In this document: positions 17,573-25,198 of the stretch, in pieces
Layout of the letters: each line of letters opens with the position of its first letter
How positions within the stretch are numbered: position 1 is the first letter of the stretch
DNA from: Ruminococcus flavefaciens
GTDB taxonomy: Bacteria > Bacillota > Clostridia > Oscillospirales > Ruminococcaceae
Length of the DNA stretch: 64,000 nt
Direction: 5' to 3'
Assembly: GCA_902760805.1 (NCBI GenBank)
Contig: CACWHY010000010.1
Span: 19,736-83,735, forward strand
The notes under the pieces: generated by a model
What the model was told of the DNA's origin: nothing
What the model saw: the letters and a program-made list of their open reading frames with translations, nothing else
The model's database searches: none
Program-made: the position numbers and the translations under genes

Positions 17573-18106
17573 CTACAGGGATCTCCCCAGCTCATAGGCC
17601 TTCTCAGGAAAGCCGCTGGCTCTTGTCATTGAGGGCGTGCCGCAGCCATAGCCCAGTACCATTCCCTGATCCCTGAGATCAATGTAGCGCACCAGTGCCT
17701 TGTAGTGAGCCGTCAGCGCATCAAAGGTCCAGTCATCGGAATTCCACGCAGCAGTCAGCAGTGCCGACTTCAGCTTTCTCCTGTTGAGACTGCTGTTATA
17801 GGCGCAAAACCGGTCCACCACAGCCTTTAGCTGAGCCGTCATGCCGTAGTAGTAAAGAGGCGTTGCAAACACCACCATATCGCAGGAAAGCAGAGCCTTC
17901 CGCACGATCTCATTGTCGTCAGCCTGCACACAGTCCCCCTCGTATCCGCAGGCCACACAGCCTGTACAAGGCCTTATATCCAGCCCACAGACCCGGATCA
18001 GGCTCACACTGTGGCCGGCCTCCTCTGCCCCCTTTTTGAAGCTCTCCGCAAGGATATTGGTGGAGCCCTGAGGGTTGGGGCTTCCCATAAGTATCACGAT
18101 TTTCAT
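17573..18106 (-). CDS. NADPH-dependent FMN reductase / iron-sulfur flavoprotein-like oxidoreductase
   Basis: The protein has 177 residues from ATG 18106, which has GAGGTG just upstream; an ATG at 18118 overlapping the previous stop as ATGA is the alternative. The flavodoxin-like fold starts IVILMGSPNPQGSTN (FMN phosphate loop). A cysteine-rich stretch, CTGCVACGYEGDC, gives a CxxCxxC-x5-C pattern as in iron-sulfur flavoproteins, and FATPLYYYGMTAQLK is the second flavin loop. It probably passes electrons in the cytosol between a nicotinamide or ferredoxin donor and an unknown acceptor. It is the last gene of tetR - exported flavodoxin - reductase. Confidence 0.87.
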   Translation of the reverse strand: MKIVILMGSPNPQGSTNILAESFKKGAEEAGHSVSLIRVCGLDIRPCTGCVACGYEGDCVQADDNEIVRKALLSCDMVVFATPLYYYGMTAQLKAVVDRFCAYNSSLNRRKLKSALLTAAWNSDDWTFDALTAHYKALVRYIDLRDQGMVLGYGCGTPSMTRASGFPEKAYELGRSL

Positions 18107-18114
18107 ACTGCACC

Positions 18115-19257
18115 TCATTTCTTTATGGAGAGCTCTGCGGAAACATCGCCCTGGCCAAGTATCTCGCTCAGCTCCTCCTGCGAAAGTCCGTCAACGTGGC
18201 CAAGAGGAGTATAGCTCCAGGAATTCGACCCGTAGAAAATGGTGATCTGGCTGCCCTGATAGAGCATGATGTCGCCGGCCTGGGTGACGGTGCTCTCGTC
18301 GCTCCTGGTCAGTGACCATGGCAGAGCTCCCACTTTCTCGAAGCCGCCGTATTCGCCCAGCTCCACGGTAACGGAGCCGGACTCCAGCTTCTGGGCGAGC
18401 TCCTTTGCGGCAGAGCTGTCTGCAAGGGTGGCGGTCAGCTCCTGACCGTTTACTGTGATATTCAGCTTCATCTCGGTCTCCTCCTTTGTGAGCGGAAGGC
18501 TGTCGTACCACTGCTGCACCTCGTCCTTGGAGGCGCTGGCGGAGAAGCGCTTTCCGGCGAGCTGCTCACCTATTGGCACCAGAGCAGCTATATTTTTTTC
18601 GCTGACAGAGATCCCGCTGCTGCCAGATGTGCAGAATGGGATCACGGTCTTTTCGGAAAGGTCATAGCTCTCCAGGAATGTGTCGATGATCCTGGGCTCC
18701 TCGCCCCACCAGATCGGATAGCCCAGAAATACCGTATCATAGCCATCCAGCGAGCTTATTGGGTCGGCGATCTCCGGCCGGACGGTCTTGTCGTTCTGCT
18801 CCTGATCTGCACGGCAGGAGGAGTTGTTATAGGCGATGTCCTCGTCGGAATAAGGCACAGCCGCCTGGATCACATAGCTGTCTGCGCCAGTGATCTCCAG
18901 CAGGTAATCAGCGATCTTCTCGGTGTTTCCTGTCCGTGAGAAGTAGACCACGATCGTGTCGCTTTGAGGCTCCTCCGCCGGCTGAGCCTCGATCTGCTCC
19001 TTCAAAAGGCACAGGTCGAAAACGTCCCAGCGGCCGTTGCCGTTCAGGTCGTAGTTCTTTCCGGAAAGATCTGTCTCCACAGGTCTGCCAAGGAGATAGC
19101 TCTGCAAAAGAGCCCCATCCTCGGCGGAAAAACGGGTGTCTGCTGTTGCTGCGGAGGCCAGATCCTCTTCCGCCTGATCATCCGCAGAGGTCTCTCCAGC
19201 GCATGACAGGCTCATGAGCATAAGGACTGACACAAAGGCCGATAACAGTTTTTTCAT
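18115..19257 (-). CDS. Exported flavodoxin with dockerin-like repeat and cyclophilin-like domain
   Basis: The protein has 380 residues. A lipoprotein-type signal peptide ends in MSLSCAG, so Cys19 may be lipidated. Residues 45-90 resemble a shortened dockerin with one intact Ca loop (DLNGNGRWDVFD). Residues 100-260 are a flavodoxin (VVYFSRTGNTEKIADYL is the FMN phosphate loop; GYPIWWGEEPRIIDTFLE follows). Residues 262-375 are a cyclophilin-like beta barrel (MKLNITVNGQELTATLADSSAA). Flavodoxin plus cyclophilin-like domains are a known pairing in Firmicutes, but export with a dockerin-like piece is unusual. It lies 20 bp after tetR, so it is probably repressed by it. Confidence 0.85.
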   Translation of the reverse strand: MKKLLSAFVSVLMLMSLSCAGETSADDQAEEDLASAATADTRFSAEDGALLQSYLLGRPVETDLSGKNYDLNGNGRWDVFDLCLLKEQIEAQPAEEPQSDTIVVYFSRTGNTEKIADYLLEITGADSYVIQAAVPYSDEDIAYNNSSCRADQEQNDKTVRPEIADPISSLDGYDTVFLGYPIWWGEEPRIIDTFLESYDLSEKTVIPFCTSGSSGISVSEKNIAALVPIGEQLAGKRFSASASKDEVQQWYDSLPLTKEETEMKLNITVNGQELTATLADSSAAKELAQKLESGSVTVELGEYGGFEKVGALPWSLTRSDESTVTQAGDIMLYQGSQITIFYGSNSWSYTPLGHVDGLSQEELSEILGQGDVSAELSIKK

Positions 19258-19277
19258 AGCGCCTCCTTTCGGAACAT

Positions 19278-19898
19278 TCAGCGGTTTTCTCCTAAAAGCC
19301 GCATAACACAGGCAAATATAATATCAAAGACCTCGTGCATCTCAAACTTGATCTTAGCCTCACGCATAGCGTCAAGCTGCTTTTGAGTCGCCACACAGTA
19401 GGGGTAAACTCCGAACAAAAACGGGAAGAATGCGAAGATGAAGCCCTCTGTGTCAGTGCCGGGGAAGAACTTTTTCAGGCAGGCTCTCATGCCGTCCAGT
19501 GAGGCACCGTAGGCCGCCTTGAAATCCGTCAGGCGCTCCAGCCGTGAGTTCTCCTCCATGTCATAGTGATTCATCGCAAGCAGCTTCAGCAGCTGGCGGC
19601 GCTCATCTAAAGAGCCTGCCACGGCCTTAGCAAAGGCCTCCGGGGAAAGTCTCTCGTTCTCCTGACAGAGAGCGAAAAGCTGATCCGCCCAGCCCTGATA
19701 TTCACGCTGCATTATGGCCAGGAAGATCTCCTCCTTGGTCTGGAAATAGTTGTAGATCGACGGCCGGGAGAAGCTGGTCTCCACACTGATCTCCTTGAGA
19801 GTGATCTCCTTGAAGCTCATGGTCTGGTAGAGCTTTTCGCAGGCGGAGATGATCTCATCTCTGCGAGAAGCGGTAAGTTCGGGGGAACCCTTTGGCAT
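19278..19898 (-). CDS. TetR-family transcriptional repressor of the redox cluster
   Basis: The protein has 206 residues from ATG 19898, with GGAGG 8 bp upstream; the upstream extension to 20081 runs through the promoter and is rejected. The N-terminal HTH is typical: RRDEIISACEKLYQTMSF, ITLKEISVETSFSRPSIYNYFQTKEEIF. The C-terminal helical ligand domain has no recognisable ligand. Its own promoter carries two TGACAnnnTGTCA palindromes, which argues for autorepression, and it heads the operon with the exported flavodoxin and the FMN reductase. Confidence 0.9.
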   Translation of the reverse strand: MPKGSPELTASRRDEIISACEKLYQTMSFKEITLKEISVETSFSRPSIYNYFQTKEEIFLAIMQREYQGWADQLFALCQENERLSPEAFAKAVAGSLDERRQLLKLLAMNHYDMEENSRLERLTDFKAAYGASLDGMRACLKKFFPGTDTEGFIFAFFPFLFGVYPYCVATQKQLDAMREAKIKFEMHEVFDIIFACVMRLLGENR

Positions 19899-19920
19899 GA
19901 TACAGCCTCCTTCAGCATTC

Positions 19921-19970
19921 TGACATTGTGTCACTATAGATATTATAGCAGTATTCTGACATAGTGTCAA
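19921..19970 (-). promoter_or_regulatory. tetR promoter with two palindromic operators
   Basis: TTGACA (19970-19965), 17 bp and TATAAT (19947-19942) on minus. TGACATAGTGTCA (19957-19969) overlaps -35 and TGACATTGTGTCA (19921-19933) lies just past the start site, 36 bp apart centre to centre. A looser TGACATTCTGACA is at 20031-20043. Confidence 0.85.
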
Positions 19971-20051
19971 TGTTTTTTCGGATCTTTTAGGATCTTCAGC
20001 GATATGCACTGTCAGCCGCCCTGTGTTTTGTGACATTCTGACAATGGGCAG

Positions 20052-20079
20052 AAAAAGACCCGGAGACTTGCTCCGGGTC
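20052..20079 (-). terminator. Terminator of the GH2 gene
   Basis: GACCCGGAG / CTCCGGGTC stem with a 5-nt loop, then TCTTTTTC on minus. Confidence 0.85.
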
Positions 20080-20085
20080 ATGAGT

Positions 20086-23000
20086 TTATTTCAGAAAAGA
20101 ATTCATGGTCTCGCTGGTCATAGGCCACTTGTCAGCCGTAAAGAGCTTCGCATCGTACATCTGTATCGCCAGCGCATCGATGCCGTTAACTCCGCTGCTT
20201 CCGTTGTCCACAACATCTGCGTTGAGAGCTCCCTGAGGCTCAAGGGGGTACTTTCCGGGCAGAGCCGAATACTGGAGAATGGCAACTGCGTCGTTCAGAT
20301 CCACTTTTCCGTCAAGATTTGCGTCGCCCCAATCTTCCTCCTCTTCAGGCTCGGCCTGAGCGATATTGTCGAAGTCCACCCAAAGCTGGACATAGGGGCT
20401 GTCAGGGGAATATGCCGGTGAAGCGGTGTTCTGGGAAGCCAGCTCCGCCTCGGTGAGAGCCTTGCTGTAGATCCTTGCCTCGTAGAAATCGGCCTGAGAA
20501 GCACGCCCTGTCTCCGGACAAGCGCCAATGGTCAGCGGGAAGGCCGTCGCCTCAACGCCTGCGGTGGTGTTGGTCTTAGCTGTGCCGATGATCTTTCCGT
20601 CAAGGTAAACGCTGAGAGTGTTGTCCTCGGCGTTATAGATACCGGCCACCTGGTGCTTGCTGCCGATCCAGCCGGAGGTAGTTGTGTGTTCAACGTAGAG
20701 CGAGCGCCAATTTCCGTCTGCACGAACAAAGAAGTCGATCGAGTTGTTCCTTGTTCTCAGTGCGAAGCCGTGGTCGCCGTCGCCTATGAACATATTGAAC
20801 TCGGGGTTGCCTGTGGGAACAACGTTCACCTCCGCCGTGAAGGAATTGTGTCCGCTAAAGCTGCTCTTCAGCTTCTCGCAGTCAGGTATGGCGACCGAGC
20901 CGGAAACTGCATTGCCGGAGTCGGTGGACTTCAGCTTTGCGCTGCTGCCCAGGGGGATGCTCAGCTGGTTGGAGCTCTTATCCTCGATAGTCACGCCGTC
21001 TGAGCGGAGCCTTGCAGCCATGTCGGTGAGCTCCTTTCCGTCAGCAGAAGAGCTTGCCGGCATGATCGTGTAGCCCCAGCTGTAGGTGCGGCTGGAGGGA
21101 AGACGGTATTTCTCCAGAGTTGCCTGACCGCAGGTGGCACTTCCCACGCCCAGTGAGCCGTAGTCCACATTCAAATAGGTCTCGCTGCGTGGACGGAGCT
21201 TATAGGGGTGATCTGCGTATTGCAGGTCTGAGGGAGTAAAGTGGAGAGCGCTGGCCTCCACAGTGCCATCGGCTGCGATAAGCAGGCAGTTCTCACTGCT
21301 GGGATCCTTCACTGAGATCCACTTCACGTCTGTGAGATTTCCGCAGTCGTCAGCCTTCATGTATGGGAAGAACTCCTCGGAAACGCTGGTCTCCCAGACG
21401 CCCTGTCTTCCGCCGGACTTTCGGTCGTTGTAGGTCTCAACAGGGCCGTTTCCGTACCAGGTCAGCTGCTCAGCGCCCGAGGGAAGGGCCATGGCTGAGC
21501 CTACTCTTATGAAGCCGCCCATGCCGGACTTTGTTGCGTCCACATTCAGCGATACCTTCACCTTGCCGTCAGCAGCGATGTCGTACTGGATATCCACCTT
21601 TGTATTGCCGGCGTTGGGGAGGGTCAGGTGAGAGACAACGGTCTTTCCGCCGTCAGCGCCCTCCTTCACGTCTATGCCGTCCACGCTGATCCTCTCCGCA
21701 GCCTTCTCCCAGGCCTTGTCGAAGATCTTATCTCTTGCGTTTCCGCCGTCGTTTTCAACATTTCCACGCCAGAAGTTCAGATCCGGACCCTTGTCGATGA
21801 GCTGCTCGCCCTTGTAGGTGTACTTTGTCATAAGTCCGGTGGACTTCTCTATGCGGAAGCTGAAATCGCTGCCCTTCACGTTATAGCAGTCGCTGCTGTC
21901 AGCGATCTCCACGCTGCCCTCTGCTGCATTGCTGACAGCTCGTCCTGAGGAGGAGATCGGGATCTGTTCGTAGGCCACCTCAGTGCCTGCCGGGATCATT
22001 CTCTCATCGCTGCGCTTGACCACAGACAGGTCAAGGATGAACTCGTCACCTGCAAGGCGCTTCTCCGGCAGCTTAAAGGGAACGGTGATGTCTGCCTTAG
22101 TGAGAGGAGCTGCGGAGGCTCCCTCAACAGTGCCGCTCTGGATAGAGATGCCGTTTTTCAGCAGGCTCCAGTTCAGGTCGAACTCGTTAAGGTCGGTGAA
22201 ATCGTTCTCGTTGAAAACGCTGATCTGGTTCTTTGAGAGCTGCTCAGCGCTGGCAGAGAACCAGAAGCTCTGGTACTGATACCGCACCTCAGCCGCCTCA
22301 GGCTGTTCAGTTCTGTCGGGGCTGATGATGCCGTTCTCACAGAAGCTGTTGTCGTTGGGCTTGTCGCCCCAATCACCGCCGTATGCAAAGAACTTGCCCT
22401 TGCTCTCCTCAGCATAGAGGTTTTTCCGGGCATAGGGCTCGGAGTAGTAGTCCCAGCCTCCGCCCACCTTGTCAAGAGGAACTGCACGGGACTGATCCAC
22501 CCAATCCCAGATGAAGCCGCCCAGCATATTCTGGTGAGCTCTGACTACGTCCCAATACTCCTTGAGAGCGCCCAGGGAGTTGCCCATGGCGTGGTCGTAT
22601 TCGCACATAACATAGGGGATCTTGCCGTTGCCGCCATTTCCGCCCAGCCACTGAGAGGCCGGGTACATATTGCTTCCCATGTCAACGCCCATAGTATTTC
22701 CCTGACCCTCGCTGTGAACAGGACGAGTGGGGTCGTTCTTCTTGAAATACCAGATCATATCCCGGAACATTCCGCCGGCTGCATTGGGGTCACTGGTGTA
22801 GGCCATTTCGTTTCCGATAGACCAGGCCACGATGGAGGGGTTGTTCTTCAGCCGCTTATAGGCGGTCTCAGTTCTGTCCATGGCCAGCTCGTAAAATCTG
22901 GCCTTGTTGTCGTTGTCGTTCATCAGAGCGTGAGACTCCATATTGGTCTCGCCCATGACGTACATTCCGTACTTATTGCACAGCCAGTACAGGTAGGAAT

Positions 23001-24387
23001 CATTGCTGTAGTGGGAGGTACGGATCGCATTGACGTTGTTCTTCTGCATAAGGAAGATGTCCTCACGCATGGTCTCCTGGGGAACAGCCTTTCCGTGGAA
23101 GGGGTCGGTGTCGTGGCGGTTGACGCCCTTCAGCAGCAGCCGCTTGCCGTTGATAGTCATGGGCTGCCAGCTGGTAGTTGTCACCTTGTAGCTGCTGTCC
23201 ACCTGAGTGGAAGTAAACCCGATCTCACGGAAGCCCAGCTGCGTGGAAAGGACCTCCTGCTCGTTCCCGAAGCTGTCCCTGAGAGTTAGGATCAGCGCAT
23301 AGATGTTGGGGTGTTCAGCAGACCAGAGCTTGGGAGAGTCCACGTTTGCGGAGATCTTGACGGCTGTTTTGCCGCCTCTTGAAACATTGCCGATCTCTGC
23401 GGAGGCTCCGGAGAAAAGCAGCTCGCCGGTCTCATCATAAGCATCGGCAGTAACGCTCCAGCCGCTCTTATCGCTGCCGGAGAAGTTAGCGATCTCTGCA
23501 TCTACAGTCAGTTCAGCAGCAGTGAAGCTGTCGTTCAGGTCAGTGCGGACGGTGTAGTCTCTGATCTGCACCTCTGGAGCCGATACCAGGAAAACATCAC
23601 GGAAAATTCCGCCGTCGTAGATCATATCCTGACCCTCGAACCAGGTGCCGTCGCAGAATTTGTGTACCTCCACCGCAAGGGTGTTCTCCCCCTCGGTGAG
23701 ATAGTCGGTGATGTCGAAGCGGTGAGGACTGAAGGTGTCCTCGCTGTAGCCTACGGCCTTGCCGTTGAGGTAAACGTAGTATGCAGATTCCACTCCGTCG
23801 AACTGGATATAGACTCTCCTGCCCGAGGAGAGGATACTGCTGTCGGGAGTGAATTTCTTCCGGTAAAGTCCAACGGGGTTGTACTTGGTGGGAGCCGTTG
23901 GGCAAGGCACATAGCCGTCGTAGTTGCTCTGCCAGGGCATTATGACGTTGTCATAAATGGGAAAATCAAAGCCCTGAGCCGTCCAGCTGTTTGGCAGAGA
24001 AACGCTCCTCCAGCCGTCAGCCGGATCTGGGTAGAAATCAGCGCCCGCAAATCCTGACATGAACACGCCCTGAGCCTGCTCCGCATTTTGGACGACCCGA
24101 AGGTCCCAGTCGCCGCCGGATCCCGTGAGCATTTGAAGATAGTCGGAATTCTCACGTTCATTGTACTCCCACACCGCCGCAGCAGCACTTGCTGCGTCCT
24201 GGAAGGGCACCGGATCAACGGACGCCGCCTCACGGTTTACAGCGAAGATGTCCTCAGCGCCGTTTTTTCCTGTCCATTCCTCGTGAGTGAAATTCACCTG
24301 TGCAGCCTTGACGGGCATCTCCGGCAAAGCCGACACGCAGGTGGCTGCCATGGCCGCCGCCATGACAAGAGAAGCTGCCTTTTTCAT
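20086..24387 (-). CDS. Dockerin-bearing GH2 beta-galactosidase with LamG-like domain
   Basis: The protein has 1433 residues with a signal peptide (1-28). Residues about 120-270 are the GH2 jelly-roll sugar-binding domain (PNSWTAQGFDFPIYDN, NPVGLYRKKF). A Ig-like domain follows, then the TIM barrel with acid/base Glu527 in WSIGNEMAY and nucleophile Glu596 in YVMCEYDHAMGNS. The beta-galactosidase small-chain domain runs to about 1120. Residues 1165-1335 are a LamG/concanavalin-like domain. Residues 1355-1420 are a type I dockerin with two Ca loops (DANLDGKVDLND and a looser second one). LacZ-type length plus a dockerin suggests removal of terminal galactose from plant glycans within a cellulosome. 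It is monocistronic. Confidence 0.92.
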   Translation of the reverse strand: MKKAASLVMAAAMAATCVSALPEMPVKAAQVNFTHEEWTGKNGAEDIFAVNREAASVDPVPFQDAASAAAAVWEYNERENSDYLQMLTGSGGDWDLRVVQNAEQAQGVFMSGFAGADFYPDPADGWRSVSLPNSWTAQGFDFPIYDNVIMPWQSNYDGYVPCPTAPTKYNPVGLYRKKFTPDSSILSSGRRVYIQFDGVESAYYVYLNGKAVGYSEDTFSPHRFDITDYLTEGENTLAVEVHKFCDGTWFEGQDMIYDGGIFRDVFLVSAPEVQIRDYTVRTDLNDSFTAAELTVDAEIANFSGSDKSGWSVTADAYDETGELLFSGASAEIGNVSRGGKTAVKISANVDSPKLWSAEHPNIYALILTLRDSFGNEQEVLSTQLGFREIGFTSTQVDSSYKVTTTSWQPMTINGKRLLLKGVNRHDTDPFHGKAVPQETMREDIFLMQKNNVNAIRTSHYSNDSYLYWLCNKYGMYVMGETNMESHALMNDNDNKARFYELAMDRTETAYKRLKNNPSIVAWSIGNEMAYTSDPNAAGGMFRDMIWYFKKNDPTRPVHSEGQGNTMGVDMGSNMYPASQWLGGNGGNGKIPYVMCEYDHAMGNSLGALKEYWDVVRAHQNMLGGFIWDWVDQSRAVPLDKVGGGWDYYSEPYARKNLYAEESKGKFFAYGGDWGDKPNDNSFCENGIISPDRTEQPEAAEVRYQYQSFWFSASAEQLSKNQISVFNENDFTDLNEFDLNWSLLKNGISIQSGTVEGASAAPLTKADITVPFKLPEKRLAGDEFILDLSVVKRSDERMIPAGTEVAYEQIPISSSGRAVSNAAEGSVEIADSSDCYNVKGSDFSFRIEKSTGLMTKYTYKGEQLIDKGPDLNFWRGNVENDGGNARDKIFDKAWEKAAERISVDGIDVKEGADGGKTVVSHLTLPNAGNTKVDIQYDIAADGKVKVSLNVDATKSGMGGFIRVGSAMALPSGAEQLTWYGNGPVETYNDRKSGGRQGVWETSVSEEFFPYMKADDCGNLTDVKWISVKDPSSENCLLIAADGTVEASALHFTPSDLQYADHPYKLRPRSETYLNVDYGSLGVGSATCGQATLEKYRLPSSRTYSWGYTIMPASSSADGKELTDMAARLRSDGVTIEDKSSNQLSIPLGSSAKLKSTDSGNAVSGSVAIPDCEKLKSSFSGHNSFTAEVNVVPTGNPEFNMFIGDGDHGFALRTRNNSIDFFVRADGNWRSLYVEHTTTSGWIGSKHQVAGIYNAEDNTLSVYLDGKIIGTAKTNTTAGVEATAFPLTIGACPETGRASQADFYEARIYSKALTEAELASQNTASPAYSPDSPYVQLWVDFDNIAQAEPEEEEDWGDANLDGKVDLNDAVAILQYSALPGKYPLEPQGALNADVVDNGSSGVNGIDALAIQMYDAKLFTADKWPMTSETMNSFLK

Positions 24388-24412
24388 AGATCGATCCTCC
24401 TTATTCCCGATC

Positions 24413-24454
24413 GATCCGCATTTTTCTATACGCTCTGAATAGAGCGGGCGGATC
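24413..24454 (-). promoter_or_regulatory. Inverted repeat in the GH2 leader
   Basis: GATCCGC and GCGGATC enclose a GCTCT-ATTC-AGAGC hairpin between promoter and SD. The transcript would fold into an extended hairpin; the function is unknown. Confidence 0.5.
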
Positions 24455-24479
24455 GTTTCAACACATTGTATTAAATACT

Positions 24480-24508
24480 ATTTTATACACATTCCGTTCA
24501 AAAATCAA
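24480..24508 (-). promoter_or_regulatory. Promoter of the GH2 gene
   Basis: TTGATT (24508-24503), 17 bp and TAAAAT (24485-24480) on minus. Confidence 0.6.
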
Positions 24509-24560
24509 CCTACAGAACGCAGTTTTAGTGGATAAAATGCAGAGCAAATGCGGATCTCGT

Positions 24561-24616
24561 TCGCCCCTACAGAACGTTTCCGCACACGCTCTGGCAAAAG
24601 GCCGGGCGCACGATGT
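24561..24616. repeat. Solitary fragment of the palindromic repeat family
   Basis: CGCCCCTAC, a linker like that at 57581-57606, then GGCCGGGCG. It is the end of one unit and the start of another from the 57.2-58.2 kb array. Confidence 0.65.
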
Positions 24617-24643
24617 TTCCGGAAACGTTGCCAAAGCGGCAAG

Positions 24644-24672
24644 GCAAAAAAAGGACGCACAGCTGTGCGTCC
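24644..24672 (-). terminator. Terminator of the XRE/zinc-ribbon gene
   Basis: GGACGCAC-AGCT-GTGCGTCC perfect stem, followed on minus by a run of seven T. Confidence 0.9.
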
Positions 24673-24678
24673 CTTGCG

Positions 24679-25125
24679 TTATTTGCGGTCCTTCCAGTAT
24701 TTCAGCTCCGGGAGAACTCCCCTCAGATAGGTCTTGACCTCATCCTCTGAATGCTCGGGGCTGACCATGTGCTGTGCACAGACATCGATCAGGCTGTCCA
24801 GATCTGTATAGGCGAACTTCCCCTCAGAATAGCACCACTGGCAGTAATCCTCGTTGTATGAGCCGTCCTTTTCGTGACTCATGATCCCGTCCTCCAGCGG
24901 CATACCGCAGCACTGGCAGATCAGCTTTCTGGGAGAGCCCAGAAGCGTGTTGATAGACACTCCAAAGAGCCCCGACAGCAGCTTGAGAGTTTCGGTGTTG
25001 GGGACGGTCTCCCCTGTCTCCCAGCGGCTGACAGCCTGGCGTGTGACGAAAACTTTTTCCGCCAAAGCGTCCTGTGAAAGGCCTGCTTTGGTTCGGAGCT
25101 GGTGAAGAATTGTTTTTGTTTCCAT
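24679..25125 (-). CDS. XRE-type regulator with C-terminal zinc ribbon
   Basis: The protein has 148 residues from ATG 25125, with AGGAGGG upstream; a start at 25149 would lie over the promoter. Residues 5-62 are a Cro/CI-type HTH (LRTKAGLSQDALAEKV, VTRQAVSRWETGETVPNTETL). Residues 75-100 carry four cysteines in CQCCG and YCQWC, a treble-clef or zinc-ribbon pattern found in a family fused to such HTHs. The rest is helical. It could sense a ligand or metal through the zinc ribbon. No target is evident beyond its own promoter, and it has both a promoter and a terminator of its own. Confidence 0.88.
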   Translation of the reverse strand: METKTILHQLRTKAGLSQDALAEKVFVTRQAVSRWETGETVPNTETLKLLSGLFGVSINTLLGSPRKLICQCCGMPLEDGIMSHEKDGSYNEDYCQWCYSEGKFAYTDLDSLIDVCAQHMVSPEHSEDEVKTYLRGVLPELKYWKDRK

Positions 25126-25148
25126 GGTAAGATCCCTCCTTGCTTTCA

Positions 25149-25177
25149 ATTATAGCACGAAGCTCTCACCGGGTCAA
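25149..25177 (-). promoter_or_regulatory. Promoter of the XRE/zinc-ribbon gene
   Basis: TTGACC (25177-25172), 17 bp and TATAAT (25154-25149) on minus. Confidence 0.7.
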
Positions 25178-25198
25178 GCAACCTGCTGTTGCCCCGGA

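Noticed and set aside
23662-24057. Plus-strand frames opposite the GH2 gene
   Set aside because: They are shadows of the beta-galactosidase coding frame.
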